In this document: positions 44,401-57,800 of the stretch, one piece after another
Layout: the number at the start of each line of letters is the position of its first letter
How positions within the stretch are numbered: position 1 is the stretch's first letter
Assembly: GCF_040054535.1 (NCBI RefSeq)
Contig: NC_090780.1
Location: 16,773,501-16,837,500, forward strand
Length of the DNA stretch: 64,000 nt
From: Antennarius striatus
Taxonomy: Eukaryota; Chordata; Actinopteri; Lophiiformes; Antennariidae
Direction: 5' to 3'
Notes under the pieces: generated by a model
Databases searched by the model: none
What the model was told of the DNA's origin: nothing
Seen by the model: only the letters and a program-made list of their open reading frames with translations
Position numbers and translations under genes: made by a program

Positions 44401-45109
44401 GTTTTTTGAGAATACAGGAATACACACAAAACAACATTCAAAACCATAAAACAGTTCCTACACATTACTTCAGTGTATAAAATTTATTACAATTAGTTCA
44501 AACTATACCAGTAATGATCTGAAGTACTCACTGAGTATGGACTTCTCCGTATGTATTCCATTCATTTCCAACTGACTGCCGATTATAAAGTCCAATGTCC
44601 TCTAATGAGAACTCTGCTTTACGTGACTCAACCATTATCTCTTTTTTCCTGTTGTCAGATGTCACAACGACATTCTGACAAAGAGCTGCTAAAATTAACC
44701 CAATAAGAGTGCTCACTCTTGCTAAAAAAATCCTTGATGAAAACACAAATTACAACTATCTTGTGAAAACACAAGATTCAGAAATACAGCATTTCAATGA
44801 AGTGATCAAATCCAGAGTTCCAGATTTCAGGAATTTCAAGAATAAAAAAGAAAATGTGTAGTTGGAATAGGAGCTTTTCAAAGATTTTAAACTATGTCTA
44901 TTCTAACCAGCACAAAAGACAGTATGTATTTATGTGATATATTATTTATAGTGGCTCAGACATGCACACGGACACAGATGGTGTAAGTCAGCCATGAGGA
45001 GTGTCTAACATTATAGAGCAAAGATGAGTAGGTCTGAAATATATCAGTTGTGAGTCTGTTATCTTTAGCAGCTACCTTCCAGGAGGTCTCCATCTTGCTC
45101 AGATTTCAT
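35163..45109 (-). CDS. slc11a2: Divalent metal transporter 1 (NRAMP2), 558 aa main form, with alternative distal C-terminus
   Basis: DMT1 is a proton-coupled Fe2+/Mn2+ importer of the enterocyte apical and endosomal membranes. Coding exons in transcript order: 45076-45109, 43678-43826, 43393-43512, 42902-43021, 42580-42686, 42406-42476, 42252-42319, 41980-42135, 41654-41812, 41440-41526, 39903-40022, 39677-39826, 39450-39523, 38509-38662 and 37829-37936; phases total 559 codons with stop. Key residues: the metal-binding DPGN of TM1 at 84-87 and MPHN of TM6 at 263-266. Conserved blocks include [44 protein letters not shown] and NMYFVVVYV. The loop between TM7 and TM8 carries N-glycosylation sequons (NKT, NGT). 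The proximal end is [21 protein letters not shown] split as CGSR|VSN..., resembling the mammalian exon 16 tail. A second terminal exon is listed separately. Confidence 0.96.
35440..35720 (-). mobile_element. tRNA-derived SINE with (GT)n tail
   Basis: On the minus strand the head (from 35720) reads GCAGCAGTAGCTCAGTCCA, which fits a Pol III A box, and GGCCAGTTCAAGACCC, which fits a B box. The body contains the common fish phrase CCTTGCTCAAGGGCACCTC (plus strand). It ends in a GT/CA tail at 35440-35491. It sits in the long slc11a2 intron that precedes the distal 3' exon. Confidence 0.7.
35730..37828 (-). other. slc11a2 proximal 3' UTR / alternative intron
   Basis: This is 3' UTR when the proximal terminal exon is used and intron when the distal exon is used. 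I saw no canonical iron-responsive element loop (CAGTGN) on the minus strand in the first ~630 nt after the proximal stop at 37829-37831. The rest is AT-rich with no other gene. Confidence 0.6.
40500..40828. mobile_element. Tigger/pogo-like element, longer copy 2 (329 bp)
   Basis: TIRs CAGTGCAACCTCGC and GAGGGCGCACTG, with TA at the left and a degraded TG at the right. It shares ACTGTACGCGCATTCTATTG with copy 1 but keeps about 156 bp more internal sequence, including a 19-bp perfect hairpin. It is intronic in slc11a2. Confidence 0.75.
40682..40725. repeat. Perfect 19-bp inverted repeat with 6-nt loop
   Basis: Arms 40682-40700 and 40707-40725 (GTTTTTGAACCCTCCCCAT and its exact complement) surround ATCAGT. 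A third GGGGAGGG block just upstream (40675-40682) can pair with the first CCCTCCCC as an alternative fold. Confidence 0.95.
43827..45075 (-). other. slc11a2 intron between coding exons 1 and 2
   Basis: The sequence is AT-rich. One minus-strand ORF (44746-44528, including [18 protein letters not shown]) has a good GTGAGT donor at its end but no recognisable family, and it is not needed for a complete DMT1 protein. It could be a cassette or alternative exon, or chance. Confidence 0.4.
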
Positions 45110-47924
45110 CGGGGAAAGGTGAGGAATCCCTGGAAACTTGAGGGATGAATATCAGCTTCTCTAGAATAAGAAAATAACAGTTATATAATTTAAAGAAGAT
45201 ATGCCTGTTGGGAGAAAAACTATAATTATCGTGCAAAGTGTTGAACTCATTACCCTTTTTTTGTGTTTTTTTGCTGGGCTGCCACAGAAATTCACTTCAG
45301 TCTTTCTGACAACAAAGCAGTCAGCTTGAAAAAATAAGCCTCATCATCCAACTTTTTTGTTGAGAATTAAAAAAGTCACGAGTCAAAATAATGACTAAGC
45401 AACATGTGAAAAGCCACAAGAATATTTAAAAAAAATTGCCCAATGGCACTGGAGTATCACATCCACAACAAACTCTCTAAAACTGGTAATTATCAAACAA
45501 AAGATGGACAAACCCTGGGTCACATGTCAACAATTGTGTGTTATAACACCATGTTCTCTGTCACATGACTGGGCAATCACATGATGTAAAGACGAGTTGA
45601 AGCAGTAGACAAAGCAGCTTTCCCGACAGTCGAAGTTATAAGCATTAGCAGCATTACAAGGTCGTATCAATTCAATAATTATTTCTTGTACCAATATGAA
45701 AAATAACCATGAAAACATTGTTTTATAATGAATCAAAATTTCCACATTACACGGGGTTTGCTGTTTTTTAAAAACATTATGAAGCTTTTGTATATCAACG
45801 GAGTCACTAAACAATCTGTCTCTTGCTTTCCTCCTCCAGAGTTACTGCCATAATGTCACAGGATGAGGCATCTCCATCAAACTACACTAAAAACTATCAT
45901 TTGTGGCTTGTAAATCTTTTTCACGTTGTGAAATAGAGCATTTTCGTTTACATTTTCCAAATTAATGAAAAAACAAGTCAACTGATTTACACAAAACTTG
46001 CAGAGGGAGGGAGGTGGGTATATGGGGCAAAAAGCCAAAAACCTTTGGTGTGGATCCAGTACTTTTTGTTAAGATCTTTCTACAGCATTGCTAATACACA
46101 TTTCCTGCCTTCTAAAAGTATATAGATCAATACATCTTTGTGGTCAAAAAAATAAAATCCCACAAACATCTATAGATGCTAACTTTGTGGTGCAGATATG
46201 GATAATGATCCTGATATGCTAGATAACCGTATGTACAGTGTTTTTAAGGAAGTGATCTTTATTTAGCAAAAAGATCTAGACAGGCAGCCAGATAGAGACG
46301 TCTAAGAGTGTTGTGGTTACAAACCTCACCACGTCATGCATGTATATAATTTTTCCAAGTCTCATCCTCTATGAACACCACTGTGTACTAATCTGCCTTG
46401 AACAGCTTTGACAATCACTAAATCTATGACAACTCCCAAACTGACAAATGAGCTCTACTGTTCCACCCCTGTTACAACACTACGATCTGTAAATCATTTA
46501 ATGCCGATTTGTAACGGAAACTTGAGCAAAGACAGCGATTCACATGTTAATACAAAAAAAAGAATTGTTTTTGAGAATCATGTCCACATTCAGAATTTCA
46601 CAACAGCAATATGATTCACTAAATTTGATAATTTTTACCACTGTGTTTGCATCACCTGATCTTGTAGAAACATTGTATAAATGTTCAGAAACTGAGGAGC
46701 ACTCTTGTTGTAATTCTGAAATGGAAAATTTTTCAATTCTCACCTCATATGTGAATTCAGCTGCTCAATAGTTTGTGGTCTAATTTTTTGTATCATTATT
46801 TTCAAAATGCACCAAAATATTTTCTATGGGTGACAAGTGAGGACTGCAGGTTGATCAATTTAGCACTTGTAATTTTTTCTTACAGAGCAATGCTGTTCCA
46901 TGAGCAAAATACTATTTGGCATTGTCCCAGTGAAATAAGCAATACCTTCCCTGAAAAAAAGCAAAATTAGTTCACCAGTTTTTTGGGTCGTTTGTTTGTT
47001 GTTGTTTTTAATGTCGAGTACATTATTCTTAAATTGCTCAACTATTTAACAGTGCAGTCTTTCACAGAGCACCGATCCCTCCCCATCTTTACTGCAGAAA
47101 GACTCAGCTTTCTGGAAACTTTTTCCATACCTGTTCATGTTTTGGATTTTTTGGGGGGGTTATTTTAGTTGTGTTTTTTTTTACTGCAGAAGAAGAGGAT
47201 TTTCTTCTCTGCATTTGACTAATCCTTAAACACCAGTCGGCAGCCTTTTTGGCAGCTGGGGAGCAAATTGGGATTACGGTTGGTGCCTTGCTCAAGGATA
47301 CATCTGAAGGGGATCTGTATATGGCTTTGACTCGAACCACCAACCTTCCAAGAAGTAACCTGTGGCTAGTTAATCTAATTCATTTTGGCATTTTCAAGGT
47401 TTTTTCCTTTTGTATTTTACAGTACTTTTACAGTATTGGGTTATATCAACTTTTTTTAGTGTATTGCTGACATTAAATTAAAAACAGGCTTATAATTTTC
47501 AAAACACAAAGATAGTTTTCATTTTAAATATGTTCTATCTGTGATATTTCAAATTAAATATGGTTTTCAGTGTTTTGCAATTAATCACATTCTGTTTGTA
47601 TTTAGATTTTACACAGAATCCTAACGTTTCTGGAGTGACGCGCTAAAAAAAACCTTAAGACCTTAGACAACTATTGTATGGCTAAAACTGACCTGATAAG
47701 CCAAAACACAAGCTCACTGAATAAACAGTAAACATTTGGTAACAAAATGGCATTTGAAACGCATCTCTACCAAATCTGATTAAAAAAACAAAAAAAACAA
47801 CAACCCCAGCGCTCGAAAATCAAGTGTCCGCTACTGTGATCAAGCTAACAAGTTCACTTAAAATGTTAGCTGTCTGGTTGGGTTTGGTACTGACAACCTT
47901 ACTTTAACAGGGAGAAGGCCTTAC
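45110..47924 (-). other. slc11a2 5' UTR of exon 2 and first intron
   Basis: The exon containing the ATG extends to an acceptor at 45160 (TTATTCTAG on the minus strand). A GTAAGG donor at 47919-47924 is the best candidate for the end of non-coding exon 1. Between them I see only AT-rich intron and one SINE-like repeat (about 47160-47360). Confidence 0.5.
47160..47360. mobile_element. SINE-like fish repeat
   Basis: CTCTGCATTTGACTAATCC, GCAGCTGGGGAGCAAATTGG, GGTGCCTTGCTCAAGGATAC and TGACTCGAACCACCAACCTT follow the order of a common teleost tRNA-related repeat. It shares the CCTTGCTCAAGG core with the SINE at 35440-35720. Confidence 0.55.
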
Positions 47925-48837
47925 CTGTAACACCTTTAGGGGAGGTACAATCAAGTGTTCTTCTGATTAAAGCTACCTTTAAAAAAATACCATTTGCCTA
48001 AGTTGCAGGGTAGCTAAACAAAACGTCTTCAAGCTAAATTCAGTCAAAGTCGTCTCTTCCCATGACAAGTGTGTTAACAATCAACGCGCATGCGTGACAA
48101 GGTAGCTGTGATTGGCCAATAGATTGCGGGACATTGTTAGAGGTGGACAGGGATTGGTCTATTAGGCAGAGCGTACGCAATGACGTCATTGAGCATATCA
48201 ATAAATTACTGTAATTAATGCAAAGTAAAATGATCAGATACTGAAAATTATGTATGTGAGGATAAAATTATAGGACATACCACCATCTTTTTCAGTTTAA
48301 TTTTTTTGGTTTAAACTTCAGAAATACAGATATTTTAGTATGATTTAATCTAAAATTTGTGTTGGACTAAATACTTCACTTAGCTAAATCAGATATTTTA
48401 TACACACTATTAATTTTACTCATCATATCATTATGTTACACAAAATGTACTGATTTTTGTTCTATTCAAGACTCAACTATTTTTTTAAAAATTGATGCAA
48501 CGGTAATTGTCTTTGTAAAAATTTATAAAGGTGATGTGTTGTGATATTTCCAGTAATTTGGAAAATAGATTTATTTTAAGAAATATTTTCAATAAGAACA
48601 TAACGAAACCCATAAATGTTTTTTTAAAAAAACAAAAAAAACAATACACATAAGAAGAAGAAAACCCTCCGTTAAATGGTTGGTAAGTCTCTTCCAGTGG
48701 ATCACGTTCTTTAACTTTCCTCGCGATAGTCTGGCAGCAGCACATACCCCAGCAGCTACTTTAGCTATCGCTAGGCTAACCAGCTACTATAAAGTGACAT
48801 GTAGTCTCAACGAAGGAGCTTTCAGACTGATTGGGAT
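47925..48837. promoter_or_regulatory. Divergent promoter region of slc11a2 (-) and ankrd52 (+)
   Basis: The interval separates two oppositely transcribed genes. It holds an NRF1-type palindrome CGCGCATGCG (48085-48094), a double CCAAT box ATTGGCCAAT (48111-48120), another ATTGG (48153-48157) and a full CRE TGACGTCA (48181-48188). These cluster beside the putative slc11a2 exon 1. Near ankrd52 there is ACTATAAAG (about 48786) before the ATG at 48838. Factor binding is inferred from motifs only. Confidence 0.5.
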
Positions 48838-51800
48838 ATGGAATTAAGACATATTAAGGACCAGGTAATAACTAAGGATTTACTGTTCAATAGAAAGTAA
48901 TGTGTAATAGTTAAACCCTACTTCTGACCATCACTGCAAACACCGGGCTAATCATGTTAGCGACATGTCGAGCAAAGTTTGCTATCAGGCTGGTTATGAT
49001 GACAAATTCAGTTTCGAACATGAGTTTACTAAACTTCAGTTTTAGTTTTTTTGATGCTCTTCATGTTCGACTCCATCAGTGGTCAAAAACTTGACAAACA
49101 ACTGATTTATACATCAATTTATCAATTTATAATCTAATCTGTTATATGACTCTCTTCTGTCTTGGTTGTATGCTTAACATTATCCATAGATACAAGTTTT
49201 GATGATCCATTACTTAAAAGTTCCTAAAGTAAAAATTAAGGTTTGCACGATGTAACTAAAAAAATAGTACACTGAATATATATCCTCAATTCAAGTAAAC
49301 TTCAGGATACACATTGCTAGTTTTTTTATATCTCTAAAGGCAATTTTGACACATAGTATCTTGAAATGCACATAGGAGACATTGTTACTCATTTTTTACC
49401 CTGACTTAGTTTTTGGTATCCCTATAAACTAATTTTGTAGATATATTTATTATTACTGCAGAGTTAAAGCTATTTGCTGATTACTGCTGTTTAACTGAAA
49501 TTGTGTTTAATCACTGCTTCTATGAGGATTGTTGCTTCCTACAACATAAGGAAGTTTTTGTGTAACAAATGTGTGTTTGTCAAATATCTGTTTCAGTCTC
49601 CACTGGTCCAGGCTGTATTTAGCCGAAACACAGAAGAGGTGACATTTTTATTGAACCACAATGAAGATGTCAATTTGCTGGTAATTCCATCACATTGTAA
49701 CTGTTTAGATTTGTTTTCTGCATATTGCATTAAGAAATTTGTGTGCAAAATGTATATTGAGCTTGTACCAGTTTCAGTGACTTTTAGCTGTTATAATAAG
49801 TTATCTTTTTTCACAACCAGGGCAGATTTTCTGCAATTATACTGTATATGTATACCATCTTTGGTTTTGGCATAATGGTTTTCAGACATTTGATGCCATT
49901 TAACTACCTCATTTGATTTGTTTTTTGTTTGTTTGTTTTTGTTTGTTTGTTTTTTCTAGGACCAAGAGCAAAGCACACCACTTCATGCTGCCGCTTATTT
50001 GGGGGATGTCAACACCATGGAACTACTTATTGCTTCAGGTAAAATGAAGGCCATTCTATAATGTGTCTGAAAAAACAAATTCTACAAATTATCTTATCTT
50101 CTCTAGTAATTAATGAATGCAATGAGGCATTCAAGTATAGAATAACTTCAATTTACTCAAAACTAAAATTTATCATTTTCTTTCTGTTGCAGGTGCGAAT
50201 GTCAATGTTAAGGACCAGGGCTTGCTGACTCCTTTACATCGGGCAGCCGCTTCACAAAATGAAGTATGTCAATATTTTATTTCCTATTTTACAGCAGGAT
50301 TTGACCACCAAATTTTAGAAGTTTTTTTTTTTTATTGTTATCTTTGAATTTTTTGTTCTCAGAAAGCTGTGGAGTTGCTGCTAAAGCACAAAGCAGAGGT
50401 CAACGGAAAAGACAAATTCTGGCATACACCGTTACACATGGCAGCTGCAAAGTGGGCTGCAGGTTGTGCTTTAGCTCTGATACCACATGTACGCAGCCTC
50501 GATGTTGCTGACAAGTCAGGGAGGACGCCGCTACATCACGCAGCACACAGCGGACACAGTGAGGTGAGCTGTACAGTTCATGACACAGTATGACAATGTT
50601 ATATATTTCTTTTGACAGTCTAAATAGCACTGCTGGAAAGTACAGTATAATGTTGTTTATGATAATGATTAATAACTGGTGGACGTTGTCTGAGTTATTG
50701 TAGTTTGTGGAGCATAGTGGTAAATATACTTTGTTTTCTCAAAACATTTATTAGTAGTCAAAATACAGCCAAAGCTAAATGTTTTAGCGTGTTGCTTCTC
50801 TCGAGCCAAAACTGTGTGGTCCACTTGACTATGATTGTAAAGTGACCGTGGTTAACCCAGTTATATTTCTGCAGATGGTGAGGTTGCTGCTGATCAAAGG
50901 TGCCAATGCTTGTGCCAAAGATAAGAAGGAAAGGCAGGCAATCCACTGGGCTGCATACCTTGGTAAGAACCATAAGGAATAGATGTTAATCATAAATTAC
51001 ATCAATATACAATAAATTAAAAATAACCAAGTTAAAAATCAGCCAGGACCCACCAAATACCTGAGAACTGACTCACAGTTACAGATGGATGCTATTAACA
51101 TTTTAACTACAAAAAGACTGGCCCAACAATTTCACATTTTTCTGGGATTTTGCTGAGGCCATTGAAATTGAAAAGATGTTCTTACAATCACATGATGAGC
51201 TACGATGGTTATTTTTGTTAAAAAATATTTTTACAAACATTTTCACATGCTTAAGTTAGACTAATTATAAAAAATTGCGTAAGAGATGCATGATGTGTTT
51301 GTAGAGAATGTATGAACAAGACTAATCAGATCTGATCGACTTCATCGACACTTTTGAATGACTGATCACTTGATTCACATGAGTTTGATCTATATTTGTA
51401 AGTTAGGAAAATAATTTTGTTCTGGACATAAAGAGATAGATGGTATAAAATAATATAGTATTAAAACTTGGTTCTTAATTAATGATAACTAAATAATTCT
51501 GGTTTTGGTTATCAACACAACCTCAGCCTATTTCAGTTAAACCAAGGTCGCGCTCTCAATATAGTCAAATCTGATTACAATATTGTTTTAAATTTGTAAT
51601 GAATTCAACTCGACAAAATGACGAGACGAGACTCTGTCCTTGTACTGAGGCGGCTTTCTTTACTGAATTTAAAAAAAAGAGTTGTAGGTGTCCCAAAACA
51701 ACTGAGGTTTCTTAGCTTGCCTGCTAACAACAATTCTTCGTGTACTGTTTTTTTTTTCTCTGCACCTCGTGCGTCACTGAAATCAGACCGCCATAAACAA

Positions 51801-54800
51801 GTAATCAATTTCAATTTTTAGCTCCTAACTTATTCCCCTTTTCCTAATAAAAATACTATGAAATAAAATACATAAATATTCTTTTAACTACATATTTAAC
51901 ATATCTCAGATGAACTGTCTGGCATGAATTATTAACTTATGAATATTTATGTAGCAAATCACATCCTTCAAATAAAGTCACAACAAAATTAGCGTGCATG
52001 CTCACTAATGTATACAGTTTACAAACATGTCACATGACATTTGTGCAGTTAGCAGATGCTTGTAGTAAATGTGAAGCTCTTCTTCCAGGTCATGTGGACG
52101 TTTTGAAGCTGCTGGTGTCTCAGGGAGCTGATGTAAAGTGCAAGGACATACAAGGTTACACCCCGCTCCACGCTGCTTCCGTCAGCGGACAGTTAGATGT
52201 GGTCAGATATCTCTTGCGACTGATGGTGGAGGTAAAGTGGCTTAAAGTCCTGAAGTAAGATATTGGAGCTGTTGATTACTGTCATGCTCTCTGGTCGGTC
52301 ATATTCCTGCCTCAGCAGTCATCATGTCACATGATTCATCATTATATTCACAGCTAAAGTATAAAAAGTTAATATTACGTACCATTCTTTCTCTATGAAC
52401 AAGTAAAATCTTCAGAAGTACCATTTTTATTTTGTAATGTCTCTAGTATTTCCTGTATTCACTCATCTTTTAACACTGCTATCATGTTCAGTATTTCCTT
52501 AGCTGTCAAAAAATACTGTAATTATTTAAACCACCGGATATGGTTAATTTTAAACTGCTCATTTTTCTCCTCAATCTTGTCTCAGACTGACGAACTAAAC
52601 ATTTTTGGGAACACAGCGCTCCACATGGCCTGTTACTCGGGACATGACACTGTGGCCTCTGAGCTGGTGAACTGTGGCGCCAACATTAATCAGCTCAACC
52701 ATCATGGCAACACGCCGCTTCATCTCGCTGCGGCCTCTTCTACCGGGGTGCTGTGTCTAGAGCTGCTAGTCAATAATGGTGCTGACCTCAATGTACAGGT
52801 GAAAGGCTTGTCTTGACTAAATAGTTTGCTAAGGGAAAATAAGTAATATGTTGCTATATTGCAAGTACTGTTCATAAAATTAAATCTGCATATTGTAAAA
52901 ATTTATGATGTAATTTGTCTATGTGATGTTTTCAATATCTGTCTTGAACAGAATAAAGAAGGGAAGAGCCCTTTGCATATGGCTGCTATGCATGGACGTT
53001 TCACAGGCTCTCAAATTCTTATTCAAAATGGTAACAGACATTTTTTTTAAAAATTATGAACCACTTAAATGCTCATTGTAATAAATGATTGGATCTGAAA
53101 CTGAAATTGTACATATAGTATAGTTTTATTTATGTTTCCTTGCCCCTCTATACACAGGTGGGGAGATTGACTGCGTTGATATGTATGGAAACACTCCTCT
53201 TCATGTCGCTGCCAGATACGGTCAGGAATTACTGATCAGTACTCTTCTGACAAATGGTGCTGACAAGACCAAGTGAGTGTGTTTGAACCCGGGATGTTTC
53301 AAGTTTGTTTGAGTTTTTTTGTCTGAGACGTGTTTCCTCTATAATTGTCTTCCCATCATTTCAGGCATGAAACTAACATTTATTGCAATGCTAACCAACT
53401 ACAGTGTAGTAACTCACACACATTCAGTTCAGGATATTGCACATATTGAATGGATGTGAGAAAGGAGACAATATGTTAAGCTATTAACTAAGTGCTGATG
53501 GATCCAGAACCAACTGGAATGTGGAAAAAAATTAAAGTGTCAAGAAATTAACTAGATTAACTAGAACCAAGGCAGTCACAGACTGCAACATCCCGCACAT
53601 CCCTGAATTTAAAATGTTACCCTCACCTACTTGCATAGGTCAAAGATCAAAACTAGTGCCCTGACCTCTGGCCTACTGTCATTGATCAAAGCACTAGCTT
53701 TGATCTATGGTCTTACTCACACTAGCCTTCTCCCTCGTCTTTCTATCTAATCTGGTTCCTGAGCGTACAAAAGTTTAAATTTGACCTTGACCTAGTTTTG
53801 TCAATCATCATCTCATTTTCAGACCCTTTTCCGCCTGAGTTACATGCTTTTTGTTTCATCTTTCTATCTGCAACGGTTGTGAAGATATTTGGTGGACTAA
53901 CGGACGGAATCACAAACGAACGAACGGACGAACAGACAAACACAAACACTGAAAATTACAATTCACCACCGGTTTGAAGTGGGATGTAACCAGATCATTC
54001 TATTATCACACTTAGAAGTAAATATTTGTTATGACCTCTATAGGCAAGGGATTCATGGGATGCTTCCACTACATTTAGCAGTACTCCATGGATTTCCAGA
54101 CTGTTGTAGAAAGTTACTCTCAAACGGTGAGCATCTGTTACGTCTTAAACAAATTAATACTCTTATTTTTTATGTCATGACTATCCATGCCATTTACACC
54201 TAACAACGTTATTGTTGATTGTCAACCAGGCCAGTTTTATATGGTACCGTATGAAAAGCTGCCAATTGGGTTTGATATAAACACCACTGATGAACATGGA
54301 AGGACCTGCCTGCATGCAGCTGCCTCTGGAGGGTGAGCTGACACACAAACACTCAGTTTATGTTAATTGTTACCTTTCCAACTTTTTTGACTGCATGTAC
54401 AGTTTAACTTAAATTTACAGCATGTAAAATGTTGTCTAATATTGGACTGGTTCCTTCTTTATTTTGTGATATGGTGTCCATCATCCAGACAGTAATATTT
54501 GGTGTCTTAAGATGAAATGATTCTGTTTGTTATGTAATAATTGTTATAGTAATAATGAGAATAATATTTTAGTTTAATGATGTGTATGGGCAGCATGTTT
54601 AGTAATATGCATAGAGTTAAACATTAAATTAAGTTCATCTTTTTCTTTTAACAGAAACATTAACTGTCTCAACTTGCTGTTGAGTTGTGCTGCTGACCTG
54701 GATGTGAAAGATAATTTGGGAAGGTAAGCAGTGCTGAATAGCTTCATACCAGGGATGGTGTGATATTGAATCACAGCTGTCTGCTGCTGTGCTTCACAGA

Positions 54801-57800
54801 TCTCCTTTGCACTATGCTGCCGCTAACGGAAACAGCCAATGCACTATCTCCCTGGTGAGAGCCAGTGCTGGAGTCAATGACCTGGATCTGACAGGCTGCA
54901 GCCCTCTGCACTACGCTGCTGCTTCACTCAGCTTCTATATGTAAGTGTTTACAGTCACTGTAGTCTTGAGTCATTTTACCCAGAGTACATCAGCATGTGG
55001 ACAGTTCCTTGTTTTTAATCCAGACATCATTAAATCAGTTTGATCTCATTTTCACAGAAGGGAAACCATCTCTAACGCTGACTACAGAGAGGAAAAAAAC
55101 CAAGAAGCCTCTCTGTGAGTCACTTTTGTCTATTATAGCATTATAGCACATATTTTGTTCATCATGAAGTAGACAGAGAAGTTTTTTCTCATGCATTAGA
55201 TGTGATCTGCTTTGGGAAATGGACAGAAAACATTCACCACTGCCTTCATTTATATTTAAAGTACCAGAGCAGATAGGGGAAAAAAATTTAATTCAATTGA
55301 CACATTATAAAAATGATTATTTGGAATGTTTGGAACACATTATGTGATGAAAATGATTTTATTTTGCTGCCACAATGCATTGAAATCCATTAATCTTGTA
55401 TGTACTAGAAAAACTGAGCTCATTTAAAGGAAACCATGTATTTGCAAAAGCATCAAAAAGACATTGAGATGTAAATATAAGTAATATCTGTCTGCTATGA
55501 CTTTTGGTTCAGAATAAACCCAGGGCTCCTCCTGTTCTTTGTGTGCTCAGGTGTTTAGACTATTTGCTTGACAATGGGGCAGACCCAACTCTGAAGAACA
55601 GTAAGGGTTACAGTGCTGTTCACTATGCAGCAGCTTATGGGAACAAACAGCACTTGGAACTGGTCAGTATGTTGTGAATTAGATGGTTTGAATGGAGAAT
55701 GATTGAAATTCATAATTCATTTCAGTTTGGACCCAGGTTCTCTTTTTCTTCTAACGCTCTTGCAGCTCCTGGAGATTTCATTCAATTGTCTGGAAGAGGT
55801 TGAAAGCAATATTCCAGTCAGTCCTTTGCACTTAGCTGTGAGTAGCTCACTTCCAATGAACTCACTAAAAAATATGTGCTTTAAATTCAGGGCCCCTTTT
55901 TAAATCTTCTGCTATTATGAATTCTGACACTGCAGGCCTATTATGGTCACTGTGAGGCACTGCGTTTGCTGTCTGAGACATTAGTGAGTCTGGATGTGCG
56001 GGATATTGAAGGTCGAACTGCACTTCACCTGGCTGCTCAGAGAGGTTTTGCACCGTGTGTGGAGGTGCTGATGAAACATCAGGCCTCGTACACACTGAAG
56101 GATCACAAACGCAAGTGGACGGCTCTCCATGCTGCTGGTGAGGTTTATAATCATATAGGACTGAATACTTACAGTATACATTTGATGTTAGAGTTGTGTT
56201 CATGGATATTAATGGTTATTATAACATTATAAATGCTGTGGTTCTGAAACCATAATTTGATGATTTTTACTTGATTTTTTTTTTTTTATTTGTCACCCTT
56301 TTGTAGCTGCAAGCGGCCAAATGGACTGTCTGCTCCTATTGGTCAATGGGGAACAAAGTAGTGATATTATCGACAGTCCAGACACACAGGGACAGTGAGT
56401 CACTTTTATTATACTCTGTTAATTATCAATATAAAATACAGATACAGTTTACCTACACCAAGAAAGGTACACTATTTCACAGTTTTGATTTTTTTCTGCC
56501 ACGATTTCATCGGATTTGATTGACTAAAATTTTTTTTTTATTTAAAGCATCAGAGATGGGTTTTACGTATTTGAGTCAAGTGTATTGTGTTTTGTTTATT
56601 AACAATAGAATAGTGATGTAATTTTTTAATGCAGCTACATTTATAATGCGTGTTGGTTTACTTTGCCCACTGAACAGCCCTGTAATGGTTAGAATCAAGT
56701 CATATATATCATCATCCCAGTGATATCTTCTTTTTTTTGCCATATGCAGGACTGCTCTAATGCTGGCAGCTCTTGGGTGTCACACCGACTGTGTCCACAT
56801 TCTTTTGGAAAAAGGAGCAAAGGCTGATGCTGCGGACAAAGAGGGCTTCACAGCATTACAGAGAGCTGTAAGTGTATCTGCTTTCCATATGTGCGTCCAT
56901 GAGTCTTCAGTTTTTATATCCATTTGATTATGTGAAGAAGAGATTTGTCACTTAAAATAATTCTGTATGTTTTAGAGGGCTATACTACAAAATGATATTC
57001 ATGAGTTAATATTAGATTTTAAGTCAATATCACTAAGGTAGCTGTTTTTTAACATGGCTAGATTTCCATGGCAGTACACTGCACAAGTCACCTGTGCCAA
57101 ATTACTTACAAGGTTTCAAAACAGGGTTTCAAATTATTAACAATTTTGCTCTGACTAATTCTTTCAGCATTATCGTCTGTCTAACAGATAAATTGTCAGC
57201 AAAGGAAATACATTATACAAGCAAACTTGTATATAGAGTAGTGCTGTCTGGCTATTAAGAAAATTAATCTAATTAATTACAGGATTTGTAATTAATTTAA
57301 ATAATCCCATTTTAATCTCATACCTGCTTAAGGCCCCCAAATAAAGAATTTGAATTCTAGGACATTACAAAATTGTAGTGCATGACTAATCAATAGAATA
57401 CGCCAAGAAGAGAAGATTTGAAATCCACATTTTTCAAAAATGCAATACAAATACAGTTAAATAAAATAAAATTCAGAAATAAAATTAGCTAAGTCTTAAA
57501 TAGGCAAATAAGTAGACTCTCAATCACAATGAATACTAAAGCTGACTCAAAATGAGTATTATAACATGCCTCTAAATAAGGCAACATCAATAGCAAGATG
57601 CCAACAGGCATTTAAAAGGGTAAGCTAACGTTACAGGAACTGACAACAGACAACTCTGTATCCTTGACACGTCCATCTCTGTTGTCAGTCACCCTGTTTT
57701 TGACTAGTGGCATAGGTACGAAGTGACGTCACTGCAGCCTACGGGTCCCTCAATGGGCCAAATTTAAAATGCTTGCGCATTGACTTGCCACTCACAATTA

